From Chlorocebus sabaeus (taxonomy: Eukaryota > Chordata > Mammalia > Primates > Cercopithecidae): a DNA stretch of 64,000 nt. The notes below the pieces were generated by a model, which saw only the letters and a list, made by a program, of their open reading frames with translations, was not told the DNA's origin and did no database searches. This document shows positions 46,916 to 57,835 of this stretch, in pieces. The position numbers and the translations under genes are program-made. Position 1 is the first letter of the stretch, and each line of letters begins with the position of its first letter. The stretch covers positions 66,085,481 to 66,149,480 of the forward strand of contig NC_132916.1 in the NCBI RefSeq assembly GCF_047675955.1, given 5' to 3'.

Positions 46916-48041
46916 TGAGAGGTGACAACGTGCTAGCAGCCCTTGCTCGCTCTCAGCTCCTCCTCGGCCTCAGTGTCTGCTCTGGCGGTGCTTGAGGAGC
47001 CCTTCGGCCCGCCACTGCACTGTGGGGACCCGTCTCTGGGGCTGGCCAAGGCGGGAGCTGGCTTCCTCTGCTTGTGGGAGGTGTGGAGGGAGAGGCGCGG
47101 GCGGAGCCGGGGCTGTGCACAGCGCTGGCGGGCAGGCATGGATTCTAGGTGGGCGCCGGCTCAGCGGGCCCCACACTCCGCGCAGTTCCCTAGGAGGAGC
47201 TTCCTCTGGGTTGCCGGAGTGACCGGGCTAGGTGCCGCAAAGTCCGGTGGGGACTGCCATTGAGAGGTGAAGCCGGCTGGACTTCTGGGTAGGGTGAAAA
47301 CCTGAGGAACTTTTCTATCTAGCTAAATGTTTGTAAACGCAACAATCAGCACTCTGTGTCTAGCTAATGAGGTAGGGGACTTGGAGAACTTTTGTGTCTA
47401 ACTAAACGATTGTGAACACACCAATCTGCACTCTGTGTCTAGTTAAAGGTGTGTAAATGCGTCAATCAGCGATCTGTCAAAACGCACCAATCAGCTCTGG
47501 TAAAATGGACCAATCAATTCTCTGTAAAATGGACCAATCAGCTCTCTCTAAGATGTGGGTGGGGCCAAATAAGGGAATAAAAACAGGCCACTGCACCAGC
47601 AGTGGAAACCCACTTAGGTCCCCTTCCATGCTGGGGAAACTTTGTTATTTTGCTCTTCCCAGTAAATTTTGCTGCTGCTGCTGCTTTGGGTCCATGCTGC
47701 CCTTATGAACTGTAACACTCATTACGAAGGTCTATAGCCTCACTCCTGAAGCCAGAGAGACCACGAACCTACCGGGAGGGAGGAACAACTCTGGAGGAGA
47801 AGGAACAACTCTGGATGCGCCACCTTTATGAACTGTAACACTCAAGGGAAGGTCTGCAGCTGAACTCTTGAAGTCGGCGAGACCACAAACCCATCAGTAA
47901 GAAGAAACTCTGTATACATCTGAACATCAGAAGGCGCAAATTCCAGACACACCATCTTTAAGAACTGTGACACTCACCATGAGGGTCCATGGCTTCATTC
48001 TTGAAGTCAGAAAGACAAAGAACCCAGCAATGCCAGACACA
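46916..48041 (+). mobile_element. LTR12 (HERV9) solo LTR with perfect target duplication
   Basis: Starts TGAGAGGTGACAACGTGC and ends CCAGACACA. ATGT flanks it exactly at 46912-46915 and 48042-48045. A GC-rich head block (46916-47260) is followed by a second TGAGAGGTGAAGCCGG start at 47261. CCAAT boxes lie at 47421, 47487, 47510 and 47534, and a TATA-like AATAAAAACA near 47577. The U5 repeat units (GACCACGAACC ... AACTGTAACACTC) follow. It is a solo LTR able in principle to act as a rightward promoter. Frames of 68-106 codons here are incidental. Confidence 0.95.
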
Positions 48042-48045
48042 ATGT

Positions 48046-48594
48046 GATTTTTGGGAAACACCTGGGATTTTAGTGGGATCCCTTACAGAGAGTACCAAAG
48101 TTTAAACTGAGTACCATGTGTCATTTTATTTCCTGATGTAAAATAATGCACAGCAGTATATATTTTAGTGCCTTTTGTTAAAAATTGAGAAGTATGACTA
48201 AAATTAAGACTATAAAATCAAATAATTATCTTTATATCTAATATACATCATTCACAATGAGCTATTACAGCCATTACATTTAGATTTTTGTATTATATAC
48301 CTCTATTGAATGAAATACGAAAGAGTAAAACATTTGTTTTGCCATGATTATACTGTCAGTGATTAAAAACTAAGTGATTATATCTTCCTGTATATTTAGA
48401 GTACAAAAAGTCTCCCAAAGTTTTCTACATAATTTTTTTTATGAGAATTACAGATCTTCATTGTCTATATGAATCCAATTTATTTTTTAAAAGTCAATTG
48501 TTGGTTTGCTTACAAACAATGCTTATTCGCCCTTTTCCTAAATATTAATGGTTTAGAAGGAATGTGTATTATTTAAGTAATCTGCAGTGTGGTT
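48046..48594. other. No recognised feature
   Basis: AT-rich sequence between an LTR12 and old L1 sequence. Confidence 0.45.
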
Positions 48595-49790
48595 TTGGAG
48601 TAAGGATACTCAAGTAGATAAATGGGAATAGACTGTATTGTCCAAAATGAGACATATACTGACCACTTATTTTCCACAAAGGTGCCAAAAAAATGAGGAA
48701 TGGGTAGTTTTTGTAAAAAAAAATAAAGTACTGAAAACATTAGACATATGTATCCAAAATAATGCACCTCATTTCATAACTTACACAAAAACTAAATCAA
48801 AGTGGATTTATGGAAATGAATGTAGGAACACAGAATATTAAAATTTTAGAAGAAAAGAGATGAAAAAGTTTTCCTTGGTTTATGCAAAAATTCTTTATAT
48901 AGGATACTGAATGTAGACATTAGCAAAATTAAATCTGCTCTTCAAAAGACACTGTTAAGGAAGTGCTAAATTAAGTCATACATGAGAGAAAATAGTTGCA
49001 AATCATATATCTGATAAAAGATTTCTATTCAAAATATATACAGAACTCTTCAATAGTAATAACTTAAAAAATAAGTATAAAATACTTCAGTGAACACTTT
49101 ACTGAGGAAAATATTAAAACGGAAAATAAGCAAATTAAAAAGAATTTCGACACCACTCATTAGTCATTAGGGATATAGAAATTAAAATTACAGTGAGATA
49201 TCTAAGGGCCCAGCAGTGTGGCTAAAATTAAAGATTCTAAAGATATAAAGCGTGGATAAGAATGAGACATCACTGGAACTCTTATACATTGTTGGTGAGA
49301 ATGAAAAATGGTAATGTGGGAAGTTTCTTTTACAATTTTTCATACAGTTGCATATTTCCTCATGATGTGAATCAGATAAATGCTTCCCTAGATCTTAACA
49401 AAAGAAAATGAAAATAGTGGATGTGTACAGAAAGATTTGTCCTCAAATGTTGTTAGAGGACATAAACATAAGAGCCCAAACTATGATCAGTTCACTCAAT
49501 TTAAATGAATTTCTAAAGAATGAATCTAAGTGCAAAGCCACACAAAAAAGATAATATAGTATATAATTGTTTTTATAACATATTTGCAAAGAGACAAACA
49601 TATAGTGACAGAAACCAGATAATTGTTTGCCATAGACTAGGGTTGCAGGATGGAGCTGTGACTACAAAGAGGCTCCAATGAACTATTTCAGATGGTGATG
49701 ATACTCTCAATTATGATTATAATGCTATATGCACATTATAATCTTTTGTCAAAACACTGAAGACTGATGAAACTCATTATATATTAGTTA
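48595..49790 (+). mobile_element. L1M fragment, ORF2 3' part
   Basis: 'gggaatagactgtattgtcc', 'taaatcaaagtggatttatgg', 'cagtgtggctaaaattaaag', 'aactcttatacattgttggtgagaatg' and 'tagactagggttgcaggatgg' are diverged words of the L1 ORF2 end and 3' region, in order. Stops are frequent, so it is inactive. Confidence 0.7.
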
Positions 49791-49799
49791 GTAAAAGCA

Positions 49800-50515
49800 A
49801 TATGTTGGAGAAACAATAGTCTTTTAGCAAAAGATACTCACATGCAAAATAAAAAAAAGGAATCTAGACACAAAATTTTGCACTTTACATAAAAATTAAA
49901 TCAAAATGAGTCATAGACTTAAATGTACAATGCAAAACTAAAAAATTCTTAAAATATAACATACAAGAAAATCTAAATCTTAGGTATGATGATGACTTAT
50001 TCAATACAACACCAAATACATGGTCTATAAAAGAAATAATTGAAAAATTAAATTTCATTAAAAATTAAAAACTTCTCCTATAAAATATACTGTTGAAAGA
50101 ATGAGAAAAGAAGCCATAGACTGGGAGAAAACATTTGCAAAAGGCACACTGAAAAAGGAATGTTATCCAAAATATACAAAAACTCTTAAAACTCAACAAG
50201 AAAGAAAAAGCAGATTTTAAATTTGGGCAAAAAATCTTAACAGACACCTCACCAAAAAAGATACACAGATGGCAAATAAGCACATTAAAAGATGCTCAAT
50301 ATCCTCTCATTTGAAAATTAATTACAGATTAAAACAAAAATGAGATACCACTACACATTTTTTAGAATGGCCAAAGTGCAAATAAAAATATGGCAACAAA
50401 TGCTAGGGTGGATATAGAACAGGAACCATCATTCATTGGTGGTGGGAATGAAAGCCATTTTGAAAGACATCTTGGCATTCTTACAAACTAAATATAATCT
50501 GGCCATTATCCTTAA
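49800..50515 (+). mobile_element. Second L1 fragment covering the same ORF2 region
   Basis: 'tagacttaaatgtacaatgcaaaacta', 'gactgggagaaaacatttgcaaaag', 'acagacacctcaccaaaaaagatacacagatggc', 'aatgagataccactacacatttttta' and 'attcattggtggtgggaatg' are L1 ORF2 3' words. It is less diverged than 48595-49790 and repeats part of the same L1 interval directly after it. Confidence 0.8.
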
Positions 50516-50705
50516 TTCAAAAGATAACAAGAAATAACAGATATTCTAAATATAAATTAGAGCTAATTTCATTAGCCCATTAAGTTTCAAGATGCTGCAT
50601 TTGGTATCAATTGCTGCCTAGTAGATTTGGTGTCCCAATTTCCCATCCCAAAAATTAGTGGCTTAAAACAATACACATTCATTTTTCCCAAAGTTTCTGT
50701 TTATA
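50516..50705. other. Unassigned sequence with a 16-bp direct repeat at its end
   Basis: 'aaattagtggcttaaaacaa' near 50652 is a fragment of an old mammalian repeat. TCCCAAAGTTTCTGTT occurs at 50686-50701 and again at 50706-50721. Confidence 0.5.
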
Positions 50706-51310
50706 TCCCAAAGTTTCTGTTCTCATACTGCTAATAAAGACATATCTGAGAGTGGGTCATTTACAAAGGAAAGAGGTTTAATTGACTCACAGTTCCACAT
50801 GGCTGGGAAGGCCTTACAATCATGGTTGGAAACAAATGAGGGGCTAAGTCACATCTTACATGGTGGCAGGCAAGAGAACTTGTGGAGGGGAACTCCCCTT
50901 GCTAAAACTATGAGATCTCATGGGAATTATTCACTATCACCAGAACAGCAAAGGAAAGACCCACCCCCATGATTCAATTATCTCTCACCAGCTCCCTCCC
51001 ACAGCATGTGGGAATTATGGGAGCTGCAATTCAGGATGAGATTTTGGTGGGGACACAGCCAGACCATATCATTCCACCAACCCCCTCCCAAATCTCATGT
51101 CCTCACATTTCAAAACCAACCACACCTTCCCAAAAGTTTCCCAAAGTCTCATTCACCATTAATTCAGGAGTCCACAGTCCCAAGTCTCAGCTGAGAAAAG
51201 ACAGGCCCCTTCCACCTACGAGCCTGTAAAATCAAAAGCAAGTTAGTTACTTCCTAGATACAATGGGCATACGGGAATTGGGTAAATACACCCAATCCAA
51301 ATGAAAGTAT
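50706..51310 (-). mobile_element. MST/THE1-type MaLR, 3' LTR plus adjoining internal sequence
   Basis: The LTR (about 50708-51080) has 'taataaagacatatctgaga', 'acagttccacatggctggg', 'caatcatggttggaaac' and 'gtggggacacagccagaccatatca'. It is followed by the internal words 'cccaaatctcatgtcctcacatttcaaaac' and 'gcctgtaaaatcaaaagcaag' to about 51310. On minus this is internal then 3' LTR, so the 5' half is missing. The open frame at 50969-51229 is incidental. Confidence 0.85.
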
Positions 51311-51499
51311 TTTAAAAACAAAAAGGATCCTGAAATTAAAAGATGTAATTTTCAGGGATAAAGGAATGAATTTATCCACAGTAAGACATAATTTGATAAA
51401 TATGAGATCTTGGAACTTAGTTTTCTCAGATTTTGTTTACTTCTTCTGCATGTTTAAGTTCAAAGAGAAAAATAATCCAATAGAACGTATGAAAGCAAG

Positions 51500-51836
51500 A
51501 ATGGGCATGGTTACTCATGCCTGTAATCCCAGCAATTTGGGAGGCGGGGAGGGTGAATCACCTGAGGTCAGGAGTTCGAGACCAGCCTGGCCAACATGGC
51601 AAAACCCCAACTCTACTAAAAATACAAAAGTAGCCAGGCTCATTAAAGTACGCCTGTAATCTCAGTTACTCGGGAGGCTGAGGCAGAAGAATTGCTTGAA
51701 CCTAGGAGGCAGAGGCTGCAGTGAGCTGAGATGGCACCACTGCACTCCAGCCTGGGAGACAGAGTGAGACTCTATCCTCCTCTCATCACGGAAAAAAAAA
51801 TAAAAATAAAAAAATAAAAATAAATAAAAAAAAAAT
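51500..51836 (+). mobile_element. AluS SINE
   Basis: A plus-strand Alu from GAATGGGCATGGTTACTCATG to an A-rich (AAAAT)n tail at 51788-51836. The body is diverged, with a changed right-arm start ('agccaggctcattaaagta'). Open frames across it are artefacts. Confidence 0.93.
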
Positions 51837-52299
51837 CTAAAAGCAATGGCTGAAGTATGTAATTCTCTACTTAAATAATACACTGGATAATTGACAAGGA
51901 AATATGTTTTACTGATGCTTAGCATTGCTTAGTATAAATTGGCCTTAATTTAGAGAAGCAACAAGATGCTGCTAGAGCATAGCTCAGAGGAACAGCATAA
52001 AACAAAATCAAAATAGGCTTCCTGACCATTGGCGTCCTGTTGTCTCCTTCTTCCCTGCATTTCTCAAGCTCTAGAAGAATAATAAGGGAGAAATTCACTT
52101 GGTAACAGCAGATACATATAACCTCCTTGATGAGAAGTTTACTTTTGGGGAACAGTAGAAAATGTGGAGGTAGACAATTTGACTATTTTCAACCCTGTAT
52201 TAAGTTCACGACACAAGCAAAGTTTGTGACTTCAAGTCCTATTTCTGGATTCTATTTTCTACTCTAGTGATTGATAATCACCTAGGGATTATGAATGAT
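51837..52299. other. No recognised feature
   Basis: Unassigned sequence after the AluS tail. Confidence 0.45.
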
Positions 52300-53450
52300 C
52301 ACAATACAGAGAAAAGTAAATATTTGAAAATAAGAAGCCAAAATACTATAAAAAATATTGGTAACATAAAATAAGACAATAAAATTATAAAGAGGAGCCA
52401 AAGGGAAATACTTCCTTATAAAAATAAAATTCTTGTATTGGAAATAAAAACCACAATAGAAGGATTTTTTAACAAAATAATATAGTCAAAAATGGTATTT
52501 TTTAAACTGGATTATTAAGTTTAAAAAGTCTTCCAGAAATCATCAGAAAATATTGAAAATTATGGAAAGAATAAGAATTTGTGGTGTCTGTAAGGCAGAA
52601 CTAGACACATAACTGCCTGAAATAGGAGTCCTTGAAGGAGTTTAAATACATATTGATGAGAGAAAATACTTGAAACAGTGAGGATGGAACAGATTCAAAT
52701 ATTTAAAAGACAAAATATATTATATTAGAAAAATCTCATAAAATAAAAACAGAAACTTTCAAAAAGCCACAACCAGACACATAACAGTGAAACTAAAATT
52801 TTTCAAACAAATAGAAACAATTCTAATGAAATAAATGTTAGAATTATTAACAACACCAAGGGCAAAAAGATAGTGGAGCAATATTTTCAAAACATAAGAT
52901 ATGAAGAATTATATGATACTTCTAATGTTATGATGAACTAAACAGATTTAAAATGAAGACAAAAAAGTTACTTTACAATTTTTATCATAGAAAAAAATTT
53001 ATTGGAGGAGATCCTATTGAATGGATAAAAATCAACCAAGAGAAATGCTAAAGGAAGCAGGTAAAATAGGGTTTAGTGAACAATTTATAAAAGATTATTG
53101 TCATCTGAATACAGAAAGAATAAAATAGGAAAAAAATAACAATTATGTTCATATAATTATAGACTAATACCAAAATAGACATTAATATTGGGAGATAGAG
53201 GGGTAAGAGGAAATAAAATCTTAAAGTACTGTCTAGCCTTATTTAAGAGAAACATGTAGAACTCAATGACTGAAAAATTGCAAAGGAATCCAAACTTAAA
53301 GTTTTAGTAGGTTATAAATACCTCAGAATTAAAAATAGATACGTAATATTTTCAAATCAGCCAAAAAAGTACCTCTTCTTAGAATGAGGAAAAAATAAGT
53401 ACAGTGAATATAAAATGAGACAGAAATATTAATGTAGTCAGAATTACTGG
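52300..53450 (+). mobile_element. Old L1M/HAL1-like sequence
   Basis: A-rich plus-strand composition with 'aaagccacaaccagacacataacagtgaaactaaa' (52764 onward). This resembles the conserved L1M/HAL1 stretch 'accacgacacattataatcaaa', followed by 'agatagtggagcaatattttc'. It is highly decayed, so the assignment rests on few words. Confidence 0.4.
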
Positions 53451-54544
53451 AAATTAAATCTAATAGTGCAAAAGGTGACAGCTTTGCCTGCCACTTACTG
53501 GCTAGAACAATGACACACAGCCTAACCATGTGGCCTTGACTTCCTCACAGCAGGGCTAACTATAACACATGTGGTTGCTCAGGGCTGTGAAAGTAAGCAC
53601 TCTGATAACCAGATGCCTTTTGTGACCTACCCTTGGATGTACCAGCCTTATTGTCACACTAACAAACCTGACTAAACCTGAGAGAGGAAGCGTGGATCCT
53701 AACTTTCGATGGGAGGGATGTCAGAGCACTTCATTTATGGTATTGAAGATATTGTTGTGGCCATCTTTGAAAACATACAATCTGCTAGTCTTTCTTCTAA
53801 CTAAATAATCCACTTTCTTTCATATACAAAATATAGCACTGTCTGCCCACCAAATCCCTAAGTGTTATCCTATTATGACATTAGTTCATCAAAGTCCAGG
53901 ATTTCCTCAGGTAAATCAGGTTCAACTATAGATGAGGCACTTCAGGTTTTCTACTAAGTGTAGAACTCCTGGAATACAGTTTATGTCCATCTGAATTACT
54001 TGTGAACTAAAGAAACAAGTTATCTGCCCTCCAGCTTCCTCCCCTGGACAGAATGCTATGATGAGATGGACACAGAATAGCTGATACAGACACTCACTCA
54101 AAAAGATAAAGTTCTCAATGGTAATTCGTCCATAGAATTTTCAGAATCCAGTCATGCACATGTTGCCAGATCATTGTTTAGGGAAAGTTCTGCCTAGGAG
54201 TACAGGGTGGATCTAGGCATTATGTTTCAAGCTCTTGGTTTTGCCCTCTGAAGAATCCTTCTTTTTCCATAGGAAGTGCCATGTATTCGTAACTGAGTAT
54301 TTCTCTCCACCTGCCTTCTGCCTGTATCCCCTAAAGGAATGTGAAAAGATTTCTTTACTTTTCTATCCCTTCTGCTTTTAATTGAATAACATATACTAAT
54401 ACTATATTTTAAAAAGCTTATAGCCTTTTTGGGTATCAATTTATGATCTAATCTATTAAACAAAATCCACATCCACATCCACAAAAACGTTTCACTGAGA
54501 GATCCCTTTGAGTCTACTAAGGCATGAAGCATTTCAAGACCTTA
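53451..54544. other. No recognised feature
   Basis: Moderate-GC unassigned sequence. A 101-codon minus-strand open frame at 54227-54532 (Arg- and Lys-rich, with a WMWMWI run from a CCACAT repeat) has no recognisable domain. Confidence 0.45.
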
Positions 54545-54549
54545 GAAAC

Positions 54550-56758
54550 TATTCGTTCATTTTCACACTGCTGATATAGACATACTGAGACTGGGAAGAA
54601 AAAGAGGTTTTAAGGGACTGGCTGGGGAGGCCTCACAATCATGACGGAAGGCAAGGAAGAGCAAGTCACATCTTACGGGGATGGTAGTGGGCAAAGAGAG
54701 AGCTTGTGCAGGGGAACTTCTCTTTATAAAACCATCAGATCTGATGAGACTTACTATCACAGGAACAGCATGAGAAAGACCCACCCCATGATTCAGTTAC
54801 CTCCCACTGGGTTCCTCCCATGACACGTAGAAATTGAAGATAAGATTTGGGTGGGGACACAGCGAATCCATATCAATCCACCCTGGCCCCTACCAAATCT
54901 CATGTCCTCACATTTCAAAAGCGAATCCTGCTTTCCAAACAGTCCCCAAAAGTTTTAACTCATTTCAGCATTAAAAGTCCACAGTCTGAAATCTCATCAG
55001 AGACAATGCAAGTCCCTTCTGCCCATGAGCCTGTAAAATCAAATATCTTGTTACTTCCTAGATACAATGCAGGTACAGACATTGGGTAAATACAGCCATT
55101 CTAAATGTGAGAAATTGGCCAAAACAAAGGGGCTACAGGCCCCATGTAAGTCCAAAATCCAGCAGAGTAGTTAAATCTGAAAGCACCAAAAGGATCTCCT
55201 TTGACGCTGTGTCTCACATCCTGGTCATGCTGGTGCAAGAGGCAGGCTCCCACAGCCTTGGGCAGCTCCATCCCTGAGGTTTTGCAGGGTATAGCGCCTC
55301 TCCTGGCTGCTTTCATGGGCTGGCATTAAGTGTCTGTAGGTTTTCCGGGCACACAGTGCAAGCTATCAGTGGATCTAACATTCTGGGATCTGGAGGATGG
55401 TAACCCTCTTCTCACAGCTTCACTAGACAGTGCCTCAGTAGGAACTCTGTCTGGGAGTTCCAACTCCACATTTTTCTTCTGCACAGCCCTAACAGAAGTT
55501 CTCCATGAGGGCCCCATCCCTGCAGCAAACTTCTACCTTGGCATCTGGGCATTTCCATATATCCTCTGAAATCTAGGCGGAGGTTCTCAAACATCAATTC
55601 TTGACTTCTGTGCACCTGCAGGCTCAACCCATGTGGAAGCTGCCAAGGGTTGGGGATTTCACCCTCTAAAGCCATGGCCCAAGCTGTACTTTGGCCCTAT
55701 TAAGACACGGCTGGAGTGGCTGGGATGCAGGGCCCCTATTCCCTAGAATGTACACAGCATGGGGACCCTGGGCCTAGATCACAAAACAATTTTTTTCTCA
55801 TGGGCCTCCAAGTCTGTGATGGGAGGGGATGCAGTGAGCACCACTGACATGCCCTGGAGACATTTCCCCCCTTGTCTTTCGGATTAAATTTCAGCTTCTC
55901 ATTACTTATAGAAATTTCTGCAACTATCCTCGGAAAATGGTATTTTCTTTTTTATCACATTGTCAGGGCAAATTTTCCAAACTTTTATGCTCTGTTTCCC
56001 TTTTAAGACTGAATACCTTTAATAGCACCCAAGTCACCTCTTGAATGTTTTGCTGCTTAGAAATTTCTTACACCAGATACCCTAAATCATCGCTCCCAAA
56101 TTTAAAGTTCCTCAAATCTCTAGAGCAGGGGCAAAATGCCACCAGTCTCTTTGCTAAAACATAACAAGGGTCACCTTTGCTCCAGTTCCCAGCAAGTTCC
56201 TCATCTCCATTTGAGACTACCTAAGCCTGCTCATTATTGTTCATATCACTATCAGCATTTTTGTCAAAGCCGTTCTGCAAGTCTCTAGGAAGTTCCAAAC
56301 CTTCCCACATTTTTCCTGTCTTTCTTCTGAGTCCTCCACACTGCTCCAACCTTTGCCTTTTACCCCGTTCCAAAATTGCTTCCACATTTTCAGGTATCTT
56401 TTCAGCAACACCCCACTCCTGGTACCAATTTACTGTGTTAGTCTGTTTTCATACTGCTGTTATAGATATACCCGAGACTGGGAAGAAAAAGAGGTTGTAA
56501 TGGTCTGGGGAGGCCTCACAATCGGAAGGCAAGGAGGAGCAAGTCACATCTTACATGAATGGCAGCAGGCAAAGAGAGAGCTTGTTCATGGGGACTCCTC
56601 TTTATAAAACCATGAGATCTCATGAGACTTATTCACCATCAATGAGAACAGCATGAGAAAGATCCACCCCATGATTAAATTATTTTGCACTGGGTTCATC
56701 CCATGACATGTGGGAATTGAAGATGAGATTTTGGTGGGGACACAGCCAAACCATATCA
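54550..56758 (-). mobile_element. Full-length THE1 MaLR element
   Basis: 5' LTR at 56434-56758 and 3' LTR at 54550-54875 (minus sense) enclose a THE1 internal region (54876-56433). Perfect GAAAC copies lie at 54545-54549 and 56759-56763. Just inside the 5' LTR the minus strand reads TGGTACCAGGAGTGGGG, the family's usual start. The total of 2.2 kb is normal for a complete THE1. The internal region is non-autonomous and lacks polymerase. Frames of 60-87 codons inside it are not genes. Confidence 0.95.
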
Positions 56759-56763
56759 GAAAC

Positions 56764-57169
56764 CTTATTTTTTAACAGAGATGCCCACAGACCATGCAAT
56801 TAGATTCCACTGAAGCCTGAAGTATTAACAAATGGTTTTAAATTTGCATCCTTAGTTACATTTTTACCATGAGACATTTTCTTGACAGTGACGTGGAGTT
56901 AAACTATGACACATGGCTATTACTTCTCCATGAAACTTCTCTTAAAGTAGTAAGGAGTGAGAGATGGTTTTATTTGCAAACTCAGCAAATGTAGGCTCAT
57001 TTATACTTATACTAAAAATTTTTCTCTCATTTTATACCTGGCAGCTAGAAAATGGTGAGCTGCACACTCAAAACTTTGTGTGGACATTTCCTTAGCTAGA
57101 TCATCAAGTTAATTAATATGTTATCTATTTTCTATATTACTGTCGTTGTCAATTTGATACTGTCTCTGC
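56764..57169. other. No recognised feature
   Basis: Unassigned sequence between THE1 and an older MaLR-like piece. Confidence 0.45.
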
Positions 57170-57835
57170 ATATAAAATATGTCCTTTTCTCTATCAGTAA
57201 CATTTTCCTCACTTTCCTTTAAGCCCCACCTACAAACTCCGCTGGTCCCTCAAGCTTTTGCTAACACCCTCTTTAACACCCTTTTGGCTTTAACTAAAGG
57301 TCTCCTCAATATCCTTACAGCTTCTGCCACTAACCAGTACCACACCATTGTAATGTATTTTTGATTCTGTAAAGGCAGCACTTCATTCCTGGTACCATGA
57401 TATATCTATTTTGGCTATTTATGTGTAACACATTAGCTCAAAAGTTATCGTCCTAAAATGACCCTTCAATAGAATGCTCATGGAGCCCATAAAACAGCAA
57501 TTCAGAATGGGCACAGTTCTTTCTGCTCTTTATTCTGTAATAACGGACTGGCAGTGACTGGTTTCCTGGGGCAAAACTCATGCAGAGACTCCCTTATTTG
57601 CATGCCTGAAAGTTGATAATGGCTGTCACTGGGAATCTCGCTCAGCTGGAACGGTCAACCAGCTGGTAATCTATCATCTACCATGGCCTTTCTATGTGGT
57701 CTGAGCACCCTAACAGGATGACAGCATTGGATTTCTCACATGGCACTCAGGGCTCCAAAGGCAAGTGTTCCAAGTGAATCAGGTGGAAACTCGGTACCTT
57801 CTGTGTCCTAATGGTATTACATAAAAGAAAACAGT
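57170..57835 (-). mobile_element. Old MaLR/LTR-like element, internal start plus LTR
   Basis: 57170-57385 resembles the internal end seen in the THE1 ('ttctgccactaaccagtaccac', then 'attcctggtaccatg'). 57390-57835 has 'ctgtcactgggaatctcgctcagctgg', 'tctatgtggtctgagcaccc' and 'cagggctccaaaggcaagtgttccaag', words of a common ancient LTR. The exact family is not assigned. Confidence 0.5.

Noticed and set aside
46933..47263. Open frames of 68-106 codons on both strands
   Set aside because: GC-rich head of the plus-strand LTR12. The same reasoning applies.
54876..56433. Several 60-87 codon frames in moderately GC-rich DNA
   Set aside because: This is the THE1 internal region, repeated widely in primates and broken by stops.
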